From contig JANSLP010000426.1 of the NCBI GenBank assembly GCA_029298735.1, forward strand, positions 1-23,921: a DNA stretch of 23,921 bases, given 5' to 3'. Numbering within the stretch: position 1 is the first letter of the stretch; the number at the start of each line of letters is the position of its first letter. A program made the translations under genes and the position numbers. Below are positions 10,201 through 18,779 of this stretch, one piece after another. Below the pieces are notes generated by a model. It ran no database searches and was not told the DNA's origin. It saw only the letters and a list, made by a program, of their open reading frames with translations. This DNA comes from Ophiostoma sp. CBS 140.51. Taxonomy: Eukaryota; Ascomycota; Sordariomycetes; Ophiostomatales; Ophiostomataceae.

Positions 10201-10942
10201 AGCCCGCGAGCACTCGATCCCAGACCAGGATCCAGAGATACAACAGCTTGCGTTCTCGTACACAAATATTGCAAACGACCTGCAGCTTGTGGAACCAGTG
10301 GACTATGATCTTTGCGAGAAATACTACATGAAAGCACTCCACATTGGAGAAAATAGCCCAGGCAGAACCCCCCACTCGCGTCAGTTCATCTTGTGCAATA
10401 CAGCATTTGCATACTACCGCTGGGGGGACCTAGACAAGTCCCTCTACTACATTGAGCGAGCTATCGCCCTCCATGACGATTGTGGTGCCCACACGACATT
10501 CACCCTGTACGGCTTGTACTACTACGGAAACATCATGTGGGCCCGTGGTGAGAGGGAGGAAGCTTATAACATCCACTCACAATGCCTAAATGGGCGGGTG
10601 GATCTACAAAGCAACGCCCATTACACCACAGGTGTGTCCTTCCACAAAATGGGCCGCCTGGCGTATGAACTTGGCAGGTCTATTGAAAGTATAGACTACC
10701 TGGCCAAGGCGGAAGTGACCTTCCGCGATTACCGTGATGACCCAGGCCTATGGCCGCGAACGTGTATTCTTCTTGGGAGGCTCATGATGAAGATGGGCAG
10801 TTCTTCATTAGACGGCATATTGAATCCTGGTCGTATGATGTATGATCAAGGTCTGGCGGCTGCACGAAAGCTGAGGCCAGACATCGGGGACGGCAGCGAT
10901 GACGAGACACTTGACTTGCTTGTCCGTGAAGTATATCGGTGA
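7233..10942 (+). CDS. NOD-like receptor: SesB-type alpha/beta hydrolase - NB-ARC - TPR (four exons)
   Basis: Exons are 7233-7381, 7446-7665, 7767-8126 and 8234-10942, giving about 1145 aa. The introns are 64, 101 and 107 nt; the third begins with GCAAGT (GC-AG). Residues about 30-300 form a SesB/DUF676-like hydrolase. It has DVIFIHGLNG, the nucleophile elbow CHSMGG (Ser135), FLATPHHGADW and a terminal HANHRSIC block (His267 probable). A Ser/Pro-rich linker with an acidic stretch (DEDEYDDD) follows. The NB-ARC has FFGR at entry, the Walker A GSIGVGKS (429-436), the Walker B WLLVFDNV (503-510) and GGHPLAL (586-592). From about 830 to 1130 there are six or so diverged TPR units such as NNLGAVYMLRREEEKALGY. 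The start ATG at 7233 follows an in-frame TGA immediately upstream. Fungal NLRs of this type are associated with non-self recognition; a trigger or partner is not visible here. The gene appears intact. Confidence 0.92.
8127..8233 (+). other. Predicted GC-AG intron of the NLR gene
   Basis: The donor is ATT|GCAAGT, the usual consensus for GC-type introns, and the acceptor is CGCAG|ATT. A GCTAAC branch motif lies about 14 nt before the acceptor. Removal at phase 0 joins YPGIGI to IVKKESAL, the spacing expected between the hydrolase FYEM and HRSIC blocks. The GT two bases past the preferred site (A|GTGAAC) is in the wrong phase. Confidence 0.72.
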
Positions 10943-11187
10943 GCGTGCGTTGCCTTTTGGCTTTCCTACTTTCCTTCTTATTCTTCATCATATGTACTTG
11001 GCCTTCATTTAGTTCTCCCCCCTCCTGATGTTTGTTTCCCCCTACCCCCTCGATTTTATATCTACTGTTTTAGAAGCATGTTACATCATCATCGCAAGAT
11101 TTGTATTTTACTACGCATTCATCATCTGTAGGGGGGCGTTTTAAGTTATACCACAGCTGGGGAGATTTTGGAAAGTTTTTTTTTTTG

Positions 11188-11209
11188 CATTGACAAGCGG
11201 TTGTCAATG
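11188..11209. terminator. 9-bp perfect stem-loop between convergent genes
   Basis: CATTGACAA (11188-11196) and TTGTCAATG (11201-11209) pair perfectly around a GCGG tetraloop, just after an 11-nt T run. The position between convergent 3' ends makes a role in 3'-end formation or RNA stability possible. Eukaryotic termination does not need such hairpins, so the role is unproven. Confidence 0.35.
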
Positions 11210-11255
11210 GTTATGATTCACGACTTTAGCATATTCCCAGGTACCTATAGAAATT

Positions 11256-11273
11256 GCTGGTTTTATAACCAGC
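11256..11273. repeat. 7-bp stem-loop in convergent 3' region
   Basis: GCTGGTT (11256-11262) and AACCAGC (11267-11273) form a perfect stem with a TTAT loop. It is the second hairpin within 90 bp in the same convergent intergenic region. Role unknown. Confidence 0.4.
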
Positions 11274-11372
11274 TTTGAGAATTGAAAAGATACCCACATT
11301 TATGTGTTATTATTATGATTATTTATTGAGATTGAAAATTGAAAAGCTCGCTATCTCATCTTGTAATAGTTT

Positions 11373-13098
11373 CTAAGTCCCTTCTACGAGTATCCTCTCA
11401 ACGAGGGCTGCTGCTGCTAGGCACTCGCTGTCCATCCACTTCCGAGTCACCATCTGCAGGCCAACAGGCATATTTTGAGAGACATGTGGATTGTAGTGCT
11501 TCAACAGGTAAGCTTCTGTGTCGTTTGTCGGTTCATACGTACGTGTTGACAAGTCAATCCCGTAGGCCCCAACCATTTCGGAAGCAGGAAAGGCGACGGC
11601 CGGATAGTCCATTAAGTTCCAAATGGCCGTGTAACCCCATGATCGCGATGTGTCAAGGGGAGGCGCTGTGTTAGGAGTCACTGGTGCAATGACGGCATCA
11701 ACATTGGATGCGTTCCAGTGCTCGCAATAACGAGATCGAAAAGTGTCACGGGCGGCCCTGCGGTCCTGCGTTGTCTTTCCCACGGCTGCTTCGTTGGTGC
11801 GACATTGGTCAACCATCCATTGCGTGAGAGGTCGGAGTTGTTCGCCACTTTCGGCGCACAGCTGTTCAATCTTGGCACCACCGTCCTCCCAATAGTTGGC
11901 TGTGATGACTTTCCATGCTTTGTCGTGATCAAGTGGCTCAAAAGGGACGACTTCAACCATTGGACTGACACTAAGCTTCTCGATTATCTTTTCAAGAACC
12001 ACCTGAACGGGAGGAAGTGGTCTGACAACACCGTCTGTTTTCATGATACCAACACGGAGTGGTTTTCGTAGAGGTGCGGAGGACTGGATGGAGACAGGAT
12101 ATGGGAGGATAGATGGATCGTCCAACCATGGCTGAGTAGACGAGTATGCGGTATGGAACAAGTCCAAATCACGAAGCGATCGTGTAAAGGCCCCGAGAGT
12201 GCCATGAATCGAGTCACAGCCAGGCCAAGGTACAACAACACCAGCACCACTGATACGTCCAACACTTGGCTTGAAGCCCCAGACACCATTGAGCGATGCC
12301 GGAGCCCGGATAGAGCCGCCAATGTCACCGCCGAATCCCAGCGGTGTGGCATGAAGGGATAAAAGTGCTGTTTCGCCACCGCTGCTGCCACCCGCGGTTA
12401 GATTTCTGTTGCGTGCATTGACTGTCGCACCGTAAATGTTGTTTGATGTCTCAAGGTGCATGAATGACTGTGGTTGGGCGGTACGGGCAAACACAATGGC
12501 CCCCATGGCCTTGAGGCTGGCGACAAGGTTGGCATCGCGTTCGGTCTTTTTATCGATCCAGGCCACAAAGGCTGCATGGGTAGCATGACCCAAAATGGCG
12601 ATTTGCTCCTTCAAGGAAACGGGAAGGCCATGCAGCGGTCCCAGCGTCTTTCCTGTTTTGGCAATATAGTCGTCTGCAGCTTCCGCAGCTCCAACGGCTT
12701 CGGGCAAAAGCTCCGTTAGGCAGTTTGTCTACACAAAGAGAACCAATTTCGGGTCAAAATCCCCCTTCGAAAAAATTGGACTGAACAAAACGAGGAGAAC
12801 TTACCAGTTGATGCGCAATTGAAGCACGTTTGCGAAAGGCATGGAGCAGCGCAACGGCCGTTATTTTGCGCGCAGCCAGCTGCTTGACAAGTTCAGTAGC
12901 ATCGTATTGTTCGGTGATCTCCAGCTCCCAGTCACTCAATAGACCGCATGCCCTAGGTATGTCTGTCACATCGAGGACGTCAGTCTTGGGCAACACTGGC
13001 AGAATTGAATCCCGCGGTAAGCTCTGCTCAAGGACGGTCAAGGCATGCTTAATGCGTTCTTGAAAATGAGGCGTGATGTCGGCGGCAGTGGAAAGCAT
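11373..13098 (-). CDS. Amidase-signature family amidase (acetamidase-like, two exons)
   Basis: Exon 1 is 13098-12805 and exon 2 is 12728-11373, separated by a 76-nt GT-AG intron (12729-12804). The product is 549 aa, close to the length I recall for Aspergillus AmdS. The Ser-cisSer-Lys triad is in place. Lys138 is in LPVSLKE, Ser213/214 in AGGSSGGE and the nucleophile Ser237 in GGDIGGSIRAP. Their spacings (75 and 24 residues) are as I recall for this enzyme class. It hydrolyses carboxamides to acid plus ammonia or amine; the exact substrate is unknown. There is no signal peptide, so it is probably cytosolic. The start at 13098 is the first ATG of the frame. It is transcribed divergently from the Zn2Cys6 regulator, 422 bp away, whose promoter region carries two GATA-type sites. 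It is likely part of the amine/amide cluster to the right. Confidence 0.93.
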
Positions 13099-13520
13099 CG
13101 TTAGGGGTGTGGTGGGCAGATTATGACATAGATCCAATTAACTCTCTTTTCAATCAAGAAATAGACACCAAAGAACTTCTGAGGATATATAATCGTTAAC
13201 GAAAGGACGACGTTGATCTGACGTGGAATCCAGACCCTGTCACGATTTGGCGGTTATCGTGTGGCTAGATCGCCAACATAGATAACGCGCGAGAATTGCC
13301 TTTTATAGCCTAGTCGGGACCGTTTTAGCGCCGATCGCGTGTTGGCTGGGCCCGCAAACCCACTACGTTGCACTGCCAGGGCACTTCCCCCTCTTTTGCC
13401 TCCGGCGCAAGACCGGCCCAACATAGAAAACCATGCGATGGCCGTGTCGCAAACCTTGCCTGAAATTGGCAACTGTTGGTTCAGGAATGTCAACCACGAC
13501 TACAGGTCCGAACAAGCATA
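13099..13520. promoter_or_regulatory. Shared divergent promoter of the amidase and the Zn2Cys6 regulator
   Basis: This 422-bp region separates the two ATGs. It contains two HGATAR (AreA/NIT2-type) sites, CGATAA on the minus strand (13254-13259) and AGATAA on the plus strand (13280-13285), about 26 bp apart. It also contains an inverted CGG-N2-CCG (13315-13322), a form recognised by some Zn2Cys6 dimers. Such motifs are short and occur by chance about this often. Nitrogen control and autoregulation are suggestions. Confidence 0.45.
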
Positions 13521-15810
13521 ATGCCACCGGTGCACACCCAGCTGTCACAAAATGCACAAACGGAGCAGCATGCACAAACAGCACGCCCGGCGCGAGCGAC
13601 CGCCTCGTGGAGTCGCACAGGCTGCGTGACATGCAAACGAAGGCGAAAGAAGTGTGACCAGGGTCGACCAGGTTGTGTCCATTGTATCCGCAGGGGTATT
13701 GAATGCGAGGGCTATCAACAGCCGTTTGTGGCACAGGTCATTCGCGGTTACCCTACACCATCAATCTCTTCCACACCTTGCTCGTCTTCTTCAACTCGAC
13801 AAAAGAGGAAATCTTCGCCGGCAACAGCACCTCCCCCAGCTATAACAGCCGAATCCGAACTGGTTACGGATTCCGGCACTCCATTTGGAGCATTAGCGGA
13901 GTTTTCTTTTTACCGTGCCATCCTCTCGCCGGGACAGACACCATGGCAGTCCTTATTGTTGTCGCCCTTTCCATTGTCCAGGCCCGAGAGTCCAGCGGTT
14001 GGGATATCTACCCAAAGAGACGGTACGGCCGGAGAATCAATTACGGATGGATCCATCTCAGGTCATCCATCAACACGCAGTAGTGTTGCCAGTCCTACGC
14101 CGGCCATTTACGGCATGTCGCCACCGGAGGACAATATACCAGAACAGCATACTTCAAAGTCGGCGGACGATGCAAATCACAATGCTGAGGGAGATCCAGA
14201 CATTAGGGACAGCGCATATACCACAGTCACCGCGCAAAACGACATTATCGAGGATGAAGAGGATGTAGTGGCCGTTCCCGGTGGTGGTGCTGAGTCGGCG
14301 ATTGCCAGCAACGACGATATTGCCCACGTCACCTCTGATACTGCAGCAGATGCCGCTATCTACGCTGCCGATGCTGCTAGCTATGTTGCCGACATAGGTA
14401 CGGAGTGGTTGTTGCTGGAGACTGAGGGTCCTGCGCCAGACAATCTTCTGTCACCCTCGTCTGAGCCGAACTTACTACCCACTTTCCCTCAGTTCAGCGA
14501 ACAAGATGTGTATTACATACAATATCTGTACGAGCAAGGAGCTCGTCAGCTTCTAAATATGGATGCCGGTCCACAGAATCCTCTTCGTTGCCTGTTTTTG
14601 CCACGTGCATTGCAGTCAACAGGTGTCCTTCATGCCATGTGTGCTGTCTCAGCTTGCCACCGTGCCCGACAAGCTGATCCGGACACACGGCTCACCTTCT
14701 CGATGGCAGCAGCCAAGTTCTACAGCAAGGCCACGGCATGGCTACGAACATCACTCGAGAAAAGTGTCTCACGGACAGGCCGCCTAGAGCTTGATGACAC
14801 CTCTCTGTTCACAGCCATATTGCTTTGCAAGTACGAGATCATACACGGCAGTGTTAAGCATTGGAATGGCCACCTTCAAGGATTGGAAAATATGTTTCGA
14901 TCATGTGGCGGGATGGAAGCACTGGGAGTCGACTGCCGACAATATATATCAAGCTTCATTCGTTATCATCGAACAGTTGGGAGCATCACCAACGCCAGCG
15001 TTTGGATACAGTCTGAGGACGACAGTGCTGATGATGCATTCAACGATCAGATGCCAGCATCCATTTCCATTGATCCATATTCAGGGTGCTCATACTACCT
15101 GCTATGTGCTTGTCGATCCATCTCAAAGTTGGCAGGGCGTGCCGAACAAAGACCCAGGATCAGTTTTACGGAGTTTTCCACACAAGTGAAGAAGATGTAT
15201 GTGAGGCTCCAAATTAGTTTCGATTGTTTTTGAAGGCTTTGTCGGTTGTACTGACTACCCCTTTAGTGTCACAAGTCTCGGTTCGTCCAATATCCAGATG
15301 GGTGAGAAGCCTTGTCCGGCTGGTGTGACAATGGCTCAGATTGGCCGCCTACTTTTTGTAGCCCAGCGAATCCGTTATGCTGCGTTTGTCTTTTTACACG
15401 CCATGATCGAGTTTGCTGAAAACACACTCGTCGATGTTGCTCCACACGAGTGGCGCTCCTTGGTTGACAGTCTCCCATACACGAAGACCCGTGCTGTGGA
15501 CGGCTGCCTTGATATGCTGGAGACCTTGGCAGTCGGTGCCCACTGTGAGTTTGCAGCTCTTACACTGCCATTGTTTATTGCTGGCTGTGAGACAAATGAT
15601 CCACGTCAGCGGTACTTCGTGCTGGACCGGCTGTTCCTGTTGGAGAAAAGCGTTTCCATTGGCAATATTGCGCGAGCCCGCGATGCCTTGATGATGATCT
15701 GGCAGAACCCGCAAGAAAGCTCGACAGCAACCGTATCGAAGAGCATGACGGATCGGCAGTTTTGGTGGAAGGTTCTACAGGAGATGGGTTGGGAGTTGAT
15801 ATTGTCATAA
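13521..15810 (+). CDS. Zn2Cys6 transcription factor with Fungal_trans_2-like domain (two exons)
   Basis: Exon 1 is 13521-15196 and exon 2 is 15267-15810. They are separated by a 70-nt intron with donor GTATGT, branch ACTGAC and acceptor TTTAG; the phase-2 join gives 739 aa. An N-terminal Gln/Thr-rich tail precedes the binuclear zinc cluster at residues 35-62 (C35, C38, C45, C52, C55, C62; C-X2-C-X6-C-X6-C-X2-C-X6-C). A long Ser/Pro-rich and then acidic, Ala-rich linker follows (about 80-310). The remainder is helical, with YYIQYLYEQGARQLL, GVLHAMCAVSACH and TAILLCKYEIIHG, as in the Fungal_trans_2 regulators. It is nuclear by family. I chose the ATG at 13521, the first in this frame. It sits divergently beside the amidase and at the head of six metabolic genes, so it is the probable pathway-specific regulator; this is inferred from position only. 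Confidence 0.92.
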
Positions 15811-15876
15811 TGGGGTGTAAATTTTCATAATTATCAACCTATGCAATGGTCACAAATGTGCATCAAGCCACATAAT

Positions 15877-16881
15877 TCAAACAACCGTGTATCCACCGTC
15901 AATGGCAATGTTAGCACCCGTCATAAAGCTTGATGCATCTGAGGCGCAGAAAACATATGCCTATAATTTGTGAGCATGCATTTTATCAGTCAAATAAGCA
16001 TCGCAGAACAGTGCTTACCCCTTTCAGCTCGTATGTTAGACCCATTCGTTTGGACGGAGTCAGTCCAATCCATGTCTTCTGCGTCTCCGCTGGAATTGAG
16101 TCGATCATTTCAGTGGCTATGTAGCCAGGGCTGATGTAGTTGACTCGGCAAGTGCCCAACCACTCGATAGACAAGCTCTTGGCAAGATGAACCAGAGCGG
16201 CCTTGGATGCGTTGTACTAGACAGCAGCAGTCAATATCAGATGATGTTGATAAACATTCAAGCCAGTTGGTCCAACATATACTGACAACAGCCTGTTTGT
16301 CCGGAATGTTGACAATTGTGGCGCTCATGCTCGTAGTAAAGATGATGTTGCCAAACTGGCCATTCTCCTTCCAAACTTCGGCAGCCTTGCGTGCACACCA
16401 TAGACTGCCATCAAAGTTGACGCTCATTGTTTGTGTAAGACGTTGTGGCGTTGTCTCTTCGGCCGGATAATCATAGGCAACACCGGCGTTGGCAACCATG
16501 ATGTCGAGCTTGCCAAAGTCGGCAACGACACTGTCTACCATACTATCCACAGCCTCAGCGTTCGATATGTTGCATTGGTATGCCTTGCAACGGACTCCGT
16601 GGTTTTCAGCCAGCCGTGCTGCCGTTATATCTGCGTCTCCGGCCGAGTTGTACACGATGGCGACGTCCGCTCCTGCCTCAGCGAGAGCACCGGCGACAGC
16701 CAGGCCGATTCCTCGTGACCCACCTGTAGCGCAGAGGTTTCGTCAATAGGACTATCAAAAACAGTAAAGGAGCTCACACAAGGCACTGGATTTGCTTACC
16801 CGTCACGATGGCAACTTTACCTGTGAGGCGAAACGAATCCAGAACATGGTGCTGTGGCGGGGTGGGGAGGAGCTCGGACAT
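15877..16881 (-). CDS. Short-chain dehydrogenase/reductase, NADP-mannitol-dehydrogenase-like (four exons)
   Basis: Exons are 16881-16800, 16723-16287, 16216-16019 and 15960-15877. Introns are 76, 70 and 58 nt and the protein is 266 aa, the usual length for fungal NADP-dependent mannitol/sorbose reductases. The cofactor motif TGGSRGIG spans the first splice junction. NAGVAYD follows, then the catalytic Ser161 (TTSMSA), Tyr174 and Lys178 (YNASK, restored by splicing), and VNYISPGY. ELKGAYVFCASDASSFMTG...IDGGY ends the protein. The second intron uses a weak GTCAGT donor. Classical SDRs interconvert alcohols and carbonyls with NAD(P)H. The match to mannitol dehydrogenase is in overall sequence style, so sugar specificity is not assured. 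In this cluster it may handle the aldehyde from the amine oxidase. Its stop lies only 66 bp from the convergent regulator's stop. It is downstream of the dioxygenase on the same strand. Confidence 0.93.
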
Positions 16882-17200
16882 TGCGGGGTATGGGTTGTTA
16901 AAAGACTTGGACCTGACAGAAAAGATTGACCCTTGTTATCAAATTGCTTGCTTGCTTCGTTAATCGGACGAAACGAAGAAAACAAGATACGAGATAGAGT
17001 CAGTTTAAGACCGCGGGGGATGGCTAAATGGCGCCTAGATATTGCTCCCGGCGTATGTCTTGCCCAATTTAGAAAGAACTACGCACTGTTGCAAGATACG
17101 CGCGGTTGGAGTAGCTCAACTAGCTTCAGTGCATCCAAGTCAATTCCTATCATAGCCACTACACTAGTTCATATCTCCAATCTAGCCCATCCTGACGCAT
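16882..17200. promoter_or_regulatory. SDR promoter region
   Basis: This is 319 bp between the SDR start and the stop of the dioxygenase gene, both minus strand. It contains three HGATAR-type sites: TTATCA at 16936-16941 and CTATCA at 17147-17152 (both minus orientation), and AGATAG at 16992-16997. About one is expected by chance in this length, so a GATA-factor role is only a hint. Confidence 0.35.
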
Positions 17201-18307
17201 CTACCCTGATTTGATCACGTTCGCCTTCGGTGCCACGTGTTTGCCTTCGGGGTATTGCAAGTGGATACGTTCCTTGTGATAACTGCCTATTTGGACAGGA
17301 TTGAAACGTGCCGGATTGTCTTCTGTGACGCAAGACGGAAAAGCTTCGATCACAGCCTCGTTATCAGCACCAAAGAAAAACGGAATCGATAGCCGCGTCT
17401 TGCCTTCAATATTATATGCCCGATGGATGGTTGACTGTAGAAGGCCGTTGGTCCACATGCTCAGAGTGTCGCCAACATTCACAATAAAATGACCCGGAAT
17501 GGGGTTTGCCGGTAGCCATGCACCCGTATTGGACAGCACCTCGAGAGACTTTACCTCGTCCTGGCATAGGATCGTGAAGACTTCGAGGTCGCTGTGAGCA
17601 AAGATGCCAGAGCCCTCGGGGTTCTGCGGCGCGGCAGCCTCATAATAGTTGAGGGCCAACATAACGTTGGGGTGTTTGGTGAACTGATCAAAGTAATTCT
17701 CGTCCAAGTTGAGACCGAGGGCAAAAGTCTTGAGTAGCCGTCGAGCAAGCACCATGATAGCACTGTAGTACTCGCGCATCAGATTGCGGAAGCCAGGCAT
17801 GACCTCATCCGACGGATAGAAGTTGTAGCTAGAGTCCCACGACCCCGTGGCCTCTGGATCCAGCTCTGCCTCGTAGCCCCAATGGATAGTCTCGTACATG
17901 CGACGCTTGATGGCTCCGTCTGGCATTGTGCCGGCTTTGGGTGCGTAGCCAAAGTACTCAGTCGGGTTGCGGCTCATGCTGAGTTCCATCTTTTGCTCGT
18001 GTGTCAGGTCTTGGAACAACCCGAGGCCAGCCTTTTGGCACTTCGAGATGAGGTTCAGGTCAACGCCATGATTCTTGATGTAGAAGAACCCGATTTGCGA
18101 GCAGGCGGTGTAGATCTCGGCCGCAACCTTGCGTCGGACAGTGATATCATCAGAAAAGGCGCCGGCCAGGTCGACAACCGGGATTTCGGTGATGGGTGGG
18201 ATATCACCAGCAGCGACCTTACGGGCACCAATACCCGTCGCAATTGCCTCGTCCTCGTTCTCGGTAAATCCTGCGAAGGGATTGTACTTTGCTGTGGTGG
18301 CGGCCAT
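17201..18307 (-). CDS. 2-oxoglutarate/Fe(II)-dependent oxygenase, isopenicillin-N-synthase-like
   Basis: This is an intronless frame of 368 aa from the ATG at 18307 to TAG at 17201-17203. An N-terminal DIOX_N region (IPVVDLAGAF ... GFFYIKNHGV) is followed by the double-stranded beta-helix core. The iron ligands are H238 and D240 (AHSDLEVFT) and H295 (STIHRAYN). R305 and S307 (TRLSIPF) are the usual 2-oxoglutarate carboxylate anchor. All catalytic residues are present. Family members hydroxylate, desaturate, cyclise or demethylate small molecules, and a few act on pyrimidines, so the substrate cannot be read from sequence. The next in-frame upstream start would be non-ATG and sit in a region with no conserved N-terminus. 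It is divergent from the MFS transporter over 472 bp. It is cytosolic, with no targeting signal seen. Confidence 0.93.
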   Translation of the reverse strand: MAATTAKYNPFAGFTENEDEAIATGIGARKVAAGDIPPITEIPVVDLAGAFSDDITVRRKVAAEIYTACSQIGFFYIKNHGVDLNLISKCQKAGLGLFQDLTHEQKMELSMSRNPTEYFGYAPKAGTMPDGAIKRRMYETIHWGYEAELDPEATGSWDSSYNFYPSDEVMPGFRNLMREYYSAIMVLARRLLKTFALGLNLDENYFDQFTKHPNVMLALNYYEAAAPQNPEGSGIFAHSDLEVFTILCQDEVKSLEVLSNTGAWLPANPIPGHFIVNVGDTLSMWTNGLLQSTIHRAYNIEGKTRLSIPFFFGADNEAVIEAFPSCVTEDNPARFNPVQIGSYHKERIHLQYPEGKHVAPKANVIKSG

Positions 18308-18469
18308 GGTGATATGATTAATAAAGCGTGTGTTTGGTCGAGATTGTGTTGTGTTGCACTTGGGGCAATATCTGTGGGTCAATATCTTGTCGGGCTGAAT
18401 TGTCCTGAACTGTTTGCGATACCGATATTGGATACATTGAGAAATGCCAGCTGGACATTGAAAACGTCG

Positions 18470-18476
18470 ATTTATA
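18470..18476 (-). promoter_or_regulatory. Candidate TATA box of the dioxygenase gene
   Basis: TATAAAT reads on the minus strand about 165 bp upstream of the ATG at 18307. A leader of this length is reasonable. It is partly overlapped by the inverted repeat at 18475-18492. Confidence 0.4.
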
Positions 18477-18492
18477 CCCAGTTTGCTGGGTA
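18475..18492. promoter_or_regulatory. Palindrome TACCCAG-N4-CTGGGTA in divergent promoter
   Basis: TACCCAG (18475-18481) and CTGGGTA (18486-18492) form a perfect 7-bp inverted repeat with the spacer TTTG. A further TACCCC begins at 18495. The symmetric form and central position in a bidirectional promoter suit a dimeric regulator site; the binder is unknown. Confidence 0.4.
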
Positions 18493-18779
18493 ACTACCCC
18501 ATCCCTCCATAAACGCGTATCTTTTGTCGAAACTAGTTCTTGGTCTACATCTGACAGCGCCAGCCCGCCAGCGTGACTCTTGCCTGACTTAGTCTAGTTT
18601 GCATCGCTATGTGGGCACTTTTCAGACTCAATTGGTGATTTGCATTACATATTAAACAGTGTAATCCCGACAGGCTGTCCCACACAGATGTACAGTCGCC
18701 CTATGACAAGTCTCGACATTTACCCACAACTCTCTGAAGTCAATTGAGCATTTCCCTCTCTTTTTTTGTTTCTCACAAC

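Larger units (their letters stand above)
10943..11372. other. Convergent 3' intergenic region (NLR / amidase)
   Basis: This is 430 bp between two stop codons facing each other. It is AT-rich toward the right and holds an 11-nt T run (11176-11186) and two perfect hairpins (listed separately). Transcripts from both sides should end here. No coding potential was seen. Confidence 0.65.
18308..18779. promoter_or_regulatory. Shared divergent promoter of the dioxygenase and the MFS transporter
   Basis: This is a 472-bp bidirectional region. It contains TATAAAT on the minus strand (18470-18476), about 165 bp upstream of the dioxygenase ATG. The perfect inverted repeat TACCCAG-N4-CTGGGTA (18475-18492) overlaps it. 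A pyrimidine-rich run just before 18780 resembles the MFS leader. No HGATAR site was found here. Confidence 0.5.

Noticed and set aside
11373..11674. Plus-strand frame over the amidase 3' end
   Set aside because: It is an antisense shadow of the amidase C-terminus; the minus-strand frame carries all catalytic motifs.
18308..18382. N-terminal extension of the dioxygenase (25 codons, Cys-rich)
   Set aside because: The extension starts at a non-ATG codon and has no family similarity; the ATG at 18307 fits the family N-terminus.
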